DNA of 9,835 bases from JAYZDB01 sp036338025 (GTDB lineage: Bacteria > Planctomycetota > UBA1135 > UBA2386): contig JAYZDB010000070.1 of NCBI GenBank assembly GCA_036338025.1, forward strand, positions 1-9,835, in the 5' to 3' direction. The translations under genes and the position numbers were made by a program. Positions 1-5,964 of the stretch are shown here, one piece after another. Each line of letters opens with the position of its first letter. The first letter of the stretch is position 1. The notes beneath the pieces were generated by a model, which was not told the origin of the DNA, searched no databases, and saw only the letters and a list, made by a program, of their open reading frames with translations.

Positions 1-61
1 TGCCGTCCTGCGACTGGAAATCACACTCGACACTGACCACGACGTCGGCCTTGCTCAGGTC
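1..61. repeat. 61-bp direct repeat, copy 1 (at window edge)
   Basis: Positions 1-61 are identical to 352-412; the match breaks at 62 versus 413. The offset is 351 bp, exactly 117 codons, so both copies are read in the actB frame. The repeat starts at base 1 of the window, so its true length may be greater. It could be an in-frame tandem duplication or an assembly-graph artefact at a contig end. Confidence 0.95.
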
Positions 62-1216
62 CTCGGCGAGAATCGGGAGCCAGTCCTTGCCGTTGAACTT
101 GTGTTGCTTGGCGATGTCAGCATAGCCGCTGAAATCTCCGCCGATGTTGACCCCGAGCTTGGCGAGTTCGCCGGCCAGGGCGATGACAACTTCGCGAGCT
201 TCGGAGGCGCGGATGCGGAAGCGATGATCCGAGTTCGAGCCGGTGACGGAGTGGTAGCTCTCGATCGCATAGTGACGAGCGATCTTGCTGGCGTCGGCCT
301 GGTTTGTGACCTTGCGCCGACTGGCAAAGTCGCGGGCGTTCCTGATCGCGTTGCCGTCCTGCGACTGGAAATCACACTCGACACTGACCACGACGTCGGC
401 CTTGCTCAGGTCGTAGCGGGTATCGAGAGCCTTCCCATACAACCTGGTAGTCGCAGCGTTTGAGGCGTCCCGGTTGACCGGCGCCCAGTAGTGAATCTGC
501 GCCTTGGGATATTTGGCCGACAGGCGTGTCAGCGCTGCTGCGATACTCGGCGAAGTTGTCGGCTCCAGGAGGAGGTGCATCCCCGTGCCATCGCCGCCGA
601 GGTTGCCGACCTGCTTGGCGAAGTAGGCGCTGAACTGCTCGATGGTCTGCGGCAGGAGCGTGTGGGCATGGTCGTGCGAATGGTCATCTGCACCATGATC
701 GTGCTCACATGCGTCACGGTCGGTGTTGTGTTCCGAGCGCGCCGGGTCATAGAGGTTGAGCAACTCCGCCTGCATCAGATGGTTGGTCGCGCCCAGGCTC
801 GACGGATGCATCGGGTTGCCTTCGACCTTGGTCGGGCGGCCGTCGGAACTCTTGACCAGGGTGCCGGTGCCGACCCCACCAGCGACGTGGGCAGTCGCGT
901 AGTAGGTTGGATTGCCAGGCACCATGTCCTCGGGACGTTTGCCGAACGGCAAGATGCGGGTCACCGGCTTGCGACAACTCGTCATGCTCGCCATTGCGAC
1001 TGAAGCCGCGACGACCCCCAGGAACTTGCGGCGCGATACGTCATCGAGCACCGGTGCCTCGGAGGCGCCCTCAGCAAATTCACTCTTGTGCCGTTCCTCG
1101 AACCCGAGCGGGTCGGTGAGTTGGTCGAGACTCCGCCAATACGGATCCTGGACGGAACCTCCCTGCGGGATGCTCTGGCTGGACGGTTGCTGCATTGGGT
1201 CTTGGGTTTGACTCAT
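1..1216 (-). CDS. actB: ActB, iron-sulfur/molybdopterin-oxidoreductase-like subunit of alternative complex III (partial, 3' end missing)
   Basis: Subunit of alternative complex III, which oxidises quinol and passes electrons to cytochrome c or an oxidase at the membrane. 405 codons are visible; the rest lies beyond the left edge. The ATG at 1216 overlaps the actA stop as ATGA, so translation is probably coupled. Near the N-terminus is the family motif YWRSLDQL (residues 27-34), then a Tat-like segment SRRKFLGVVAASVAMA (61-76) ending at a possible lipobox Cys81. Next come PFGKRPEDMVPGNPTYYAT (90-108) and KVEGNPMHPSSLGAT (130-144), typical of the molybdopterin-oxidoreductase-like half of ActB. 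The ferredoxin-like cluster domain expected downstream is not in the window. Two oddities: a His/Asp-rich insertion at about 163-185, and residues 269-288 reappearing as 386-405 because of a 61-bp repeat. The last 20 visible residues may therefore be an artefact. Family assignment is confident from motifs and from the actA neighbour. Confidence 0.9.
   Translation of the reverse strand, partial: MSQTQDPMQQPSSQSIPQGGSVQDPYWRSLDQLTDPLGFEERHKSEFAEGASEAPVLDDVSRRKFLGVVAASVAMASMTSCRKPVTRILPFGKRPEDMVPGNPTYYATAHVAGGVGTGTLVKSSDGRPTKVEGNPMHPSSLGATNHLMQAELLNLYDPARSEHNTDRDACEHDHGADDHSHDHAHTLLPQTIEQFSAYFAKQVGNLGGDGTGMHLLLEPTTSPSIAAALTRLSAKYPKAQIHYWAPVNRDASNAATTRLYGKALDTRYDLSKADVVVSVECDFQSQDGNAIRNARDFASRRKVTNQADASKIARHYAIESYHSVTGSNSDHRFRIRASEAREVVIALAGELAKLGVNIGGDFSGYADIAKQHKFNGKDWLPILAEDLSKADVVVSVECDFQSQDG
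352..412. repeat. 61-bp direct repeat, copy 2 (inside actB)
   Basis: Internal partner of the repeat at 1-61. On the minus strand it encodes actB residues 269-288, beginning DLSKADVVVSVECDF. This is a natural place for such a sequence in the molybdopterin-oxidoreductase-like fold, so this copy looks like the original. Confidence 0.95.
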
Positions 1217-1896
1217 CGATGACAGGCGGAGCAGTGGGTCGGAGGCTTGATCGGACGACCGGCCTTGGCGGCTGCGGCCATGAGCTGCCTGGCTACCGGT
1301 TCGGTAGGTTCGTAGGCCATGTTGGTGATCTCGGAGATCGGCCGCAGGTGCTTCTCGGGATTGCGGTGACACTCGAGGCACCAGCCCATGCTCAGCGGCT
1401 TGGTCTGGCGCACGATTTCCATCTGGTCGATGCGGCCGTGACAACTCGCACAGCCGATGCCCGATTCGGGACTCACATTGACATGCGCCGAGTGGTCGAA
1501 GTAGGCGTAGTCGGGCAGCAGGTGCACCTTGACCCAGGGTACCGGCCGGCTGTCGTCACCGAGGACGGCGGACTTCCAGCTCTCACGCACCGGCTCCAGC
1601 AGGGGACTCTCGGTCTTGATCAGCGAGTGGCAGTTCATGCAGGTCTGCGCTGGAGGAATCGTGGCGTGCGGACCCCTCTCCACGTTCTGGTGGCAGTAGC
1701 GGCAGTCCATGCCGAACAAGCCAGCGTGCAGCTTGTGGCTGTATGGCACCGGCTGCACGGGCTGGTAGCCGACGTCGGTGTTCCAGGGCGAAAAGTAGTA
1801 CCAGATTGCGAACACCACCGACGGTGCGCCGAGGACAGCCAGGACCGTGGCGACGGCCGGCAGCTTGTTGGTCCACTTCGGGAATAGCTCGGTCAA
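1213..1896 (-). CDS. actA: ActA, pentaheme cytochrome c subunit of alternative complex III
   Basis: Membrane-anchored multiheme cytochrome c of alternative complex III, carrying electrons on the periplasmic face. The 227-residue product has five CxxCH haem-binding motifs: CRYCH (65-69), CMNCH (86-90), CASCH (149-153), CLECH (173-177) and CSACH (222-226). Five is the number known for ActA. A single hydrophobic segment at about 14-36 fits the N-terminal anchor. Additional histidines (such as those at 54, 57, 135 and 138) could be distal ligands. The start is TTG at 1896: in-frame sequence back to the upstream TAA contains no ATG or GTG (only one CTG), and a G-rich run (GGGGGGCC) lies about 9 nt upstream. 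actB follows immediately with an ATGA overlap, the usual act gene order. Expression is probably driven from the divergent intergenic region at 1897-2364. Confidence 0.95.
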   Translation of the reverse strand: MTELFPKWTNKLPAVATVLAVLGAPSVVFAIWYYFSPWNTDVGYQPVQPVPYSHKLHAGLFGMDCRYCHQNVERGPHATIPPAQTCMNCHSLIKTESPLLEPVRESWKSAVLGDDSRPVPWVKVHLLPDYAYFDHSAHVNVSPESGIGCASCHGRIDQMEIVRQTKPLSMGWCLECHRNPEKHLRPISEITNMAYEPTEPVARQLMAAAAKAGRPIKPPTHCSACHR

Positions 1897-1946
1897 GGTT
1901 TCAGGCCCCCCCTGAATATCCAGGGCCGCTGAGAATGAGACGCCGC

Positions 1947-1968
1947 ACGACTTTTAAGGACAAGTCGT
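1947..1968. repeat. Inverted repeat (7-bp stem, 8-nt loop) in the actA leader
   Basis: ACGACTT at 1947-1953 is the exact reverse complement of AAGTCGT at 1962-1968, with loop TTAAGGAC. It lies about 50 nt upstream of the actA TTG start, where it could form an mRNA stem-loop or a protein-binding site. No U-tract follows on either strand, so an intrinsic terminator is unlikely. Confidence 0.5.
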
Positions 1969-2029
1969 AAGGTAATGCAGAACAAGTAGTTAGCGGCGCC
2001 GTCAACGGCAACGCCGAGAGCGATGCTCA

Positions 2030-2073
2030 AGCCGTGCGAGGCACCCGGAAACTCCTATGGTGTTTGCACGGCT
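2030..2073. repeat. Inverted repeat (8-bp arms, 28-nt spacer) upstream of actA
   Basis: AGCCGTGC at 2030-2037 and GCACGGCT at 2066-2073 are perfect reverse complements separated by 28 nt. They lie about 135 to 180 nt upstream of actA. They could be an operator pair or a leader hairpin; function unknown. Confidence 0.5.
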
Positions 2074-2308
2074 AGACCTGGGAAGTTCCTAAAACATCCT
2101 CCGCAAGGGGTCAATTTCAGTCTTGGAAGAAACTACACATCCCAAGCTGAGACCGCGTCTCATGTTGTGGGTGAAGAGGGCCTGGTTCGAACCGTCCCGG
2201 CGCCCGGCGGCGGGTATGGACGGCGCCGCCTGGCGGCAGTCCAAGGCATCCGTTCCGAGCCGCGAGACCTTCGGGACGTCGGTCGGTGAGTCCCTTGCTG
2301 AAAGCGAC

Positions 2309-2335
2309 TTGTGCTTTCCTGGTTGCGGCTATACT
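2309..2335 (+). promoter_or_regulatory. Candidate promoter for the carbamoyltransferase cassette
   Basis: A -10-like TATACT at 2330-2335 has a weak -35-like TTGTGC at 2309-2314 (15-bp spacing). The -10 sits in the 12-mer TGCGGCTATACT (2324-2335), which recurs at 4628-4639 ahead of the third gene of the cassette at a near-identical distance from the start codon (29 versus 28 nt). It predicts a short leader of about 20-25 nt without a Shine-Dalgarno sequence. Confidence 0.4.
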
Positions 2336-2364
2336 TCTCGCGCGCCGCGCCCTGTGCCCTGCTC

Positions 2365-4200
2365 ATGTCGACCTACATCCTCGGTATCTCCGCGTTCTAC
2401 CACGACTCGGCTGCCTGCTTGATCAAGGACGGTGAGATTGTCGCGGCGGCCCAGGAGGAGCGGTTCACCCGCAAGAAGCACGATCCCGACTTCCCCACCG
2501 AGGCCGCAAACTACTGCCTCGAGCGAGCGGGAATCTGCGCGGCAGAACTCGATTACGTCGGCTTCTACGACAAGCCCTTGCTCAAGTTCGACCGCCTGCT
2601 CGAAACCTATCTAGCTTATGCGCCAAGGGGTTACGCCTCTTTTGCCAAGGCGATGCCGGTCTGGCTGGCCGAGAAGTTGCACATTCCGAGGGCGATCACC
2701 AGGCAACTCGGCGGCAAGCCGAAGAACCGCTACGTGTTTACGGAGCATCACGAGAGCCACGCGGCTTCGGCGTTCTTCCCGTCACCGTTTGAAGAAGCTG
2801 TCGTTCTCACCATGGACGGGGTCGGGGAGTGGGCAACTACCAGCATCGCGGTCGGTCGCGGCAACAAGCTGGAGATGCTCAAGGAGATCCGCTTCCCGCA
2901 CTCGCTCGGTCTGCTCTACTCGTCGTTTACCTATTACTGCGGGTTTCGGGTCAACTCGGGCGAATACAAGTTGATGGGCCTCGCTCCCTACGGCGAACCG
3001 CGCTACGTCGACCTGATGATGGAACATCTGCTGGACCTGAAGGATGACGGCAGCTACCGGTTGAACATGGAGTACTTCGAGTACCCCGCCGGCCTGCGCA
3101 TGACCGGCCCGAAGCTGGAGGCCCTGTTCGGGCAACCGACACGGACCGCCGAGACCGAGATGTCGCAGTTTCACATGGATGTCGCGGCCTCGATCCAGAA
3201 GGTGACCGAAGAAGTTGTCCTGCGCACCGCGCGCTACGCGCACAAATTGGCTGGCATCGACAACCTCTGCCTGGCCGGCGGCGTCGCCCTCAACTGCGTT
3301 GGCAATGGCCGCATCATGCGAGAGGGGCCGTTCGAGAACATCTGGATCCAGCCAGCCTCAGGTGATGCTGGCGGCTCGCTCGGGGCCGCACAGTTTATCT
3401 GGCACCAACTGCTCGACCAACCGAGAACGGTGGACGGTCGAGACAGTCAGCGCGGCAGCCTGCTCGGGCCGAGATTCGGCAACGCCGAGATCAAGGAGTT
3501 GCTCGAAGATGAGAAAGTTTCGTTCGAGTGTTTTGAAGGCGATCAGGACGGCCTGCTGGATCGTGTCGCTGGGTTGATCGCCGACGAGAACGTCATCGGC
3601 TGGTTTCACGGTCCGATGGAATTCGGTCCGCGGGCCCTCGGGTCGCGCAGCATCATCGGAGATGCCCGTTCGCCCAAGATGCAGACCGTGATGAACTTGA
3701 AGATCAAGTTCCGCGAGTCCTTCCGCCCGTTCGCGCCGATTGTCCTGAAGGAAGATGCGCACCAGTACTTCAACATCCGCGAAGACCAGGAGAGCCCGTA
3801 CATGTTGGTCGTTGCCCCGGTGCAGGAGGACATCCGCAAGGGTGTCGATGCCACCAAGGCCGGTCTGGACAAACTGCACCAACTGCGCTCCTCGGTGCCG
3901 GCGGTAACGCACGTCGATTATTCCGCCCGGGTGCAGACGGTCGATGATGAACGCAATCCGCGGCTCAGCGGCCTGTTGAGAAAGTTCAAGGAGAAGACCG
4001 GCTGCCCGGTGCTGATCAACACCAGCTTCAATGTGCGCGGCGAACCCATCGTCTGTGATCCTGCCAATGCCCTACGTTGCTTCTTCGGCACCGAGATGGA
4101 TGTGTTGGTGCTCGAGGACTATGTGATCTGCCGCACCGCGCAGGAGAACGCCCCCAAGGTTGACCGCAAGGAGTACCTCTCGGCCTTTGCTCTCGACTAA
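2365..4200 (+). CDS. NodU/CmcH (TobZ)-family carbamoyltransferase
   Basis: Predicted O-carbamoyltransferase of 611 residues, the usual family length. It would transfer a carbamoyl group from carbamoyl phosphate, via carbamoyl-adenylate, to a hydroxyl of an unknown acceptor. The N-terminal TsaD/Kae1-like domain begins ILGISAFYHDSAACLI (5-20) and QEERFTR (30-36), followed by the metal-site motif HHESHA (128-133), TMDGVGEW (149-156) and LAGGVALN (303-310). The C-terminal domain has GPMEFGPRALGSRSI (416-430), KFRESFRPFAPIVL (448-461), HVDYSARVQTV (516-526) and VLINTSFNVRGEPIV (549-563), so both active-site regions look intact. ATG 2365 was preferred over upstream in-frame starts because the conserved family N-terminus begins there, although it has no Shine-Dalgarno. 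The SxtJ-like gene follows after 12 bp. This carbamoyltransferase-SxtJ-DUF5989 order recurs in many bacteria, but its acceptor is not known to me. Confidence 0.93.
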   Translation: MSTYILGISAFYHDSAACLIKDGEIVAAAQEERFTRKKHDPDFPTEAANYCLERAGICAAELDYVGFYDKPLLKFDRLLETYLAYAPRGYASFAKAMPVWLAEKLHIPRAITRQLGGKPKNRYVFTEHHESHAASAFFPSPFEEAVVLTMDGVGEWATTSIAVGRGNKLEMLKEIRFPHSLGLLYSSFTYYCGFRVNSGEYKLMGLAPYGEPRYVDLMMEHLLDLKDDGSYRLNMEYFEYPAGLRMTGPKLEALFGQPTRTAETEMSQFHMDVAASIQKVTEEVVLRTARYAHKLAGIDNLCLAGGVALNCVGNGRIMREGPFENIWIQPASGDAGGSLGAAQFIWHQLLDQPRTVDGRDSQRGSLLGPRFGNAEIKELLEDEKVSFECFEGDQDGLLDRVAGLIADENVIGWFHGPMEFGPRALGSRSIIGDARSPKMQTVMNLKIKFRESFRPFAPIVLKEDAHQYFNIREDQESPYMLVVAPVQEDIRKGVDATKAGLDKLHQLRSSVPAVTHVDYSARVQTVDDERNPRLSGLLRKFKEKTGCPVLINTSFNVRGEPIVCDPANALRCFFGTEMDVLVLEDYVICRTAQENAPKVDRKEYLSAFALD

Positions 4201-4212
4201 TTTGCCATACCG

Positions 4213-4641
4213 ATGATCAAGATCGACTTCAAACCCACGCGCCCAATACTCAGGCAGTTCGGTTGGATTGGCCTGTTCGGGTTTCCGCTGATCGCAGCGG
4301 TGATGCTATTCCAATGGCTCGCCTGGCAACCCAACCTCGCGGTCTACATCCTGTTTGGCCTGGGAGCGATCAGCGGGCTGTTGGCGATGGTCGCGCCACG
4401 GGCGTTGTTGCCGATTTACGTAGTGATGATGCTGATCGCGATCCCGATCGGTTTTGTGATTTCGACCGTGTTGCTGCGCTTGATCTACTACCTGCTCTTC
4501 ACGCCGATGGCGTTGTGGTTTCGGATTCGAGGCCGAGACACCATGAACCGCAGGCTCGATCCCGACCGTGACAGCTACTGGCAAGACCATCGAGATATCT
4601 CCCGTCCGCGCACTCCCAGCAGTTATCTGCGGCTATACTGA
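4213..4641 (+). CDS. SxtJ-like membrane protein
   Basis: 142-residue integral membrane protein. Hydrophobic segments lie at roughly 17-37, 41-61 and 65-100; the last is long enough for two passes. They are followed by a basic, Arg-rich tail (RIRGRD...RRLDPDRDSYW) that ends LRLY. Position directly after a NodU-type carbamoyltransferase and before a DUF5989-type protein, plus length and topology, match the SxtJ family, named from the saxitoxin cluster; its biochemical role is not established. It starts 12 bp after the carbamoyltransferase stop and has no clear Shine-Dalgarno, so translation probably depends on the upstream gene. Its last codons (CTG CGG CTA TAC TGA) overlap a promoter-like box for the next gene. 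Assignment rests on context and topology more than on diagnostic residues. Confidence 0.8.
   Translation: MIKIDFKPTRPILRQFGWIGLFGFPLIAAVMLFQWLAWQPNLAVYILFGLGAISGLLAMVAPRALLPIYVVMMLIAIPIGFVISTVLLRLIYYLLFTPMALWFRIRGRDTMNRRLDPDRDSYWQDHRDISRPRTPSSYLRLY
4628..4639 (+). promoter_or_regulatory. Promoter-like box TGCGGCTATACT before the DUF5989 gene
   Basis: Exact copy of the 12-mer at 2324-2335. It contains TATACT and ends 28 nt before the ATG at 4668. It overlaps the 3' end of the SxtJ-like gene. No good -35 element is visible. It could be an internal promoter, or a coincidence created by the LRLY codons. Confidence 0.3.
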
Positions 4642-4667
4642 GTACACCGATCCCACCCAGAGATCTC

Positions 4668-4868
4668 ATGAGCAAACCCCTCGACGACCAGTCTTTCGAA
4701 GAAGCTTCACAAGCTGGCGGCGGCGGCCTGATCGCCGATCTCATCGGCTTCATGGCTGAGAACAAGAAGTGGTGGTTGATCCCGATCCTCCTGGTGCTTG
4801 GATTGCTGGGCGTGCTCCTGGTCCTCGGCGCCACCGGCGCTGCGCCGTTCATCTACACGCTCTTCTAG
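4668..4868 (+). CDS. DUF5989-like small single-helix membrane protein
   Basis: 66-residue protein: a polar, Gly-rich N-terminus (about 1-22), then LIGFMAENKKWWLIPILLV with a hydrophobic helix at about 35-57, ending in APFIYTLF. The ENKKWWLIPI segment and the terminal APFIYTLF are what I associate with DUF5989 proteins, which regularly follow carbamoyltransferase and SxtJ genes. One transmembrane helix is expected, with the short C-terminus across the membrane. Function is unknown; it may help assemble or anchor the SxtJ/carbamoyltransferase unit (inference). It starts 26 bp after the SxtJ-like stop and has only a weak AGAG element before the ATG. Its 3' end forms part of a hairpin. Confidence 0.85.
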   Translation: MSKPLDDQSFEEASQAGGGGLIADLIGFMAENKKWWLIPILLVLGLLGVLLVLGATGAAPFIYTLF

Positions 4869-4885
4869 GCCGACCGGAAGAGTGT
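4857..4885 (+). terminator. Possible hairpin at the end of the carbamoyltransferase cassette
   Basis: ACGCTCTTC (4857-4865) pairs with GAAGAGTGT (4877-4885) through nine positions including one G-U, with an 11-nt loop containing the stop codon. No U-tract follows, so an intrinsic terminator is not proven. Confidence 0.3.
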
Positions 4886-5003
4886 CGTGATGCATGAACG
4901 CACCACGGCCCGTAGAGCCACGGATTTCTGCGAGGAATCCTGCCACTTCCTTGGTCCCGCGTTGTCCGTGGCAGTGCGGGGTTGTTGTAGATCTGGCCAG
5001 GTC

Positions 5004-5019
5004 GGCGTTTCAAAACGCC
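5004..5019. promoter_or_regulatory. 16-bp perfect palindrome upstream of the sigma factor gene
   Basis: GGCGTTTCAAAACGCC has 7-bp perfect arms around a CA centre. It lies 70 nt upstream of the GTG start chosen for the sigma factor, inside a 220-bp non-coding stretch. An 8-bp palindrome, GTCCGGAC, follows at 5032-5039. It could be an operator or a leader hairpin; the binding factor is unknown. Confidence 0.45.
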
Positions 5020-5088
5020 ACACTCCGTCAAGTCCGGACCTCTAGCTGCCCGATATTTCAGCAGGCAAGCAACAGGGAGCAACAACAA

Positions 5089-5964
5089 GTGAGAGACCAC
5101 GGACTGGACACATATCTGGCTGAGATCAACGAAGTGCCTCTTCTGACGGCGCAAGACGAGATCAGCCTCGCGGAACGCATCGGACAGGGTGACCTCGAAG
5201 CACGTGAGCACATGATCCGAGCCAACCTCAGGCTCGTTGTGTCGATCGCGAAGAACTACGTGAACCGTGGACTGACGTTCATGGACCTGATCGAGGAGGG
5301 CAACATCGGCTTGATGAAGGCGGTCGAGAAGTTCGACCCCGAGGCCGGCTGCCGGTTCTCGACCTATGCTACCTGGTGGATCAAGCAGGGTATCCGGCGG
5401 TCCCTCGTCAACAGCGTCAATACGGTGCGGGTGACTTCCTACATGTCGGAGATCGTCAGCAAGTGGAAATCGATGGCGATGGAACTCAACTTCCGACTCG
5501 GGCGTGCGCCGACCTCGGCCGAAATTGCGGAGGAGCTCCAGTTGCCGCTCTCCAACTGGAACGTGGTGCGGGAAACCGTCCTCTCGAACTCGCAGCCAGT
5601 GCATTCGATGAACGAGGACGCATCCTCAGTGTTTACCGAGATGCTCGAGGATTCAGTGACCAAGACTCCCGAAGAAGAGATCTTCACGAACATGGAACTC
5701 ACGCGCATGCAGGAGTTGTTGGCGGCCATCGATGAGCGCGAGGCGGCAATCCTCAAGATGCGTTATGGCTTGGATTCCGGCAAGGCGATGACTCTGAAAG
5801 CGATTGGTGAAGAACTCGGGATCACTCGCGAGAGGGTCCGTCAGATGGAGCGAGAAGCGCTGCGCAAACTCCACACCACCATGGCTCACGAGTTTGGTGA
5901 GTCGGATCACAAATTTACCCTGCCGATCCGCAAGCGGCGAAGGGCCAGCAAGGCAGATTCCTAG
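5089..5964 (+). CDS. Sigma-70 family RNA polymerase sigma factor (RpoD/RpoS-like, no region 1.1)
   Basis: Sigma factor directing RNA polymerase to promoters, 291 residues. Region 1.2 is at about 5-45 (DTYLAEINEVPLLTAQDE). Region 2 is at about 46-113 and includes RANLRLVVSIAKNY, DLIEEGNIGLMKAVEKFDP and FSTYATWWIKQGIRR, the core-binding and -10 melting segments. Region 3 spans about 114-190. Region 4 is at 205-262 with the -35-reading helix-turn-helix (LKAIGEELGITRERVRQMEREALRKL). A Lys/Arg-rich tail follows. GTG at 5089 was chosen because AGGGAG lies 9 nt upstream and conserved sequence begins immediately; the frame stays open to an ATG at 4894, but that extension looks non-conserved. Region 3.0 reads RVTSYMSE where housekeeping factors have R-(I/V)-P-V-H-M-x-E, suggesting an alternative (group 2) factor. 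The stop shares CTAG with the convergent phosphoesterase gene. Confidence 0.93.
   Translation: MRDHGLDTYLAEINEVPLLTAQDEISLAERIGQGDLEAREHMIRANLRLVVSIAKNYVNRGLTFMDLIEEGNIGLMKAVEKFDPEAGCRFSTYATWWIKQGIRRSLVNSVNTVRVTSYMSEIVSKWKSMAMELNFRLGRAPTSAEIAEELQLPLSNWNVVRETVLSNSQPVHSMNEDASSVFTEMLEDSVTKTPEEEIFTNMELTRMQELLAAIDEREAAILKMRYGLDSGKAMTLKAIGEELGITRERVRQMEREALRKLHTTMAHEFGESDHKFTLPIRKRRRASKADS

Larger units (their letters stand above)
1897..2364. other. Divergent intergenic region between actA and the carbamoyltransferase gene
   Basis: About 470 bp with no convincing gene. It must hold the promoters for both flanking operons. Visible elements are: inverted repeat ACGACTT/AAGTCGT at 1947-1953 and 1962-1968; perfect 8-bp inverted repeat AGCCGTGC/GCACGGCT at 2030-2037 and 2066-2073; nested short palindromes around 1994-2016; and GGCGGC/GCCGCC at 2206-2211 and 2225-2230. 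A weak minus-strand promoter candidate for actA has TTGACC (2114-2109) and TAGGAA (2091-2086) 17 bp apart, which would place both first hairpins in a leader of about 180 nt. I recognise no known riboswitch and no tRNA. Confidence 0.5.

Noticed and set aside
491..1003. Plus-strand open frame opposite actB
   Set aside because: It is the antisense of conserved ActB motifs and has no family features of its own.
1195..1887. Long plus-strand open frame antisense to actA
   Set aside because: The minus strand encodes an unmistakable pentaheme cytochrome; the plus-strand frame has no recognisable motif and is a GC-rich shadow.
2184..2193. GGTTCGAACC resembles a tRNA T-loop
   Set aside because: The flanking bases do not pair into a T-stem and no acceptor, D or anticodon arms are present on either strand; it is simply a short palindrome.
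2311..2364. N-terminal extension of the carbamoyltransferase
   Set aside because: The family N-terminus begins at ATG 2365, and the extension overlaps the candidate promoter.
4894..5088. 65-residue N-terminal extension of the sigma factor
   Set aside because: The extension is not sigma-like, includes the 16-bp palindrome, and a GTG with a good Shine-Dalgarno sits at the conserved start.
5201..5206. CACGTG within the sigma gene as a further parS
   Set aside because: The flanks (AAG...AGC) do not match the TTT...GAA arms of parS; only the six-base core is shared.
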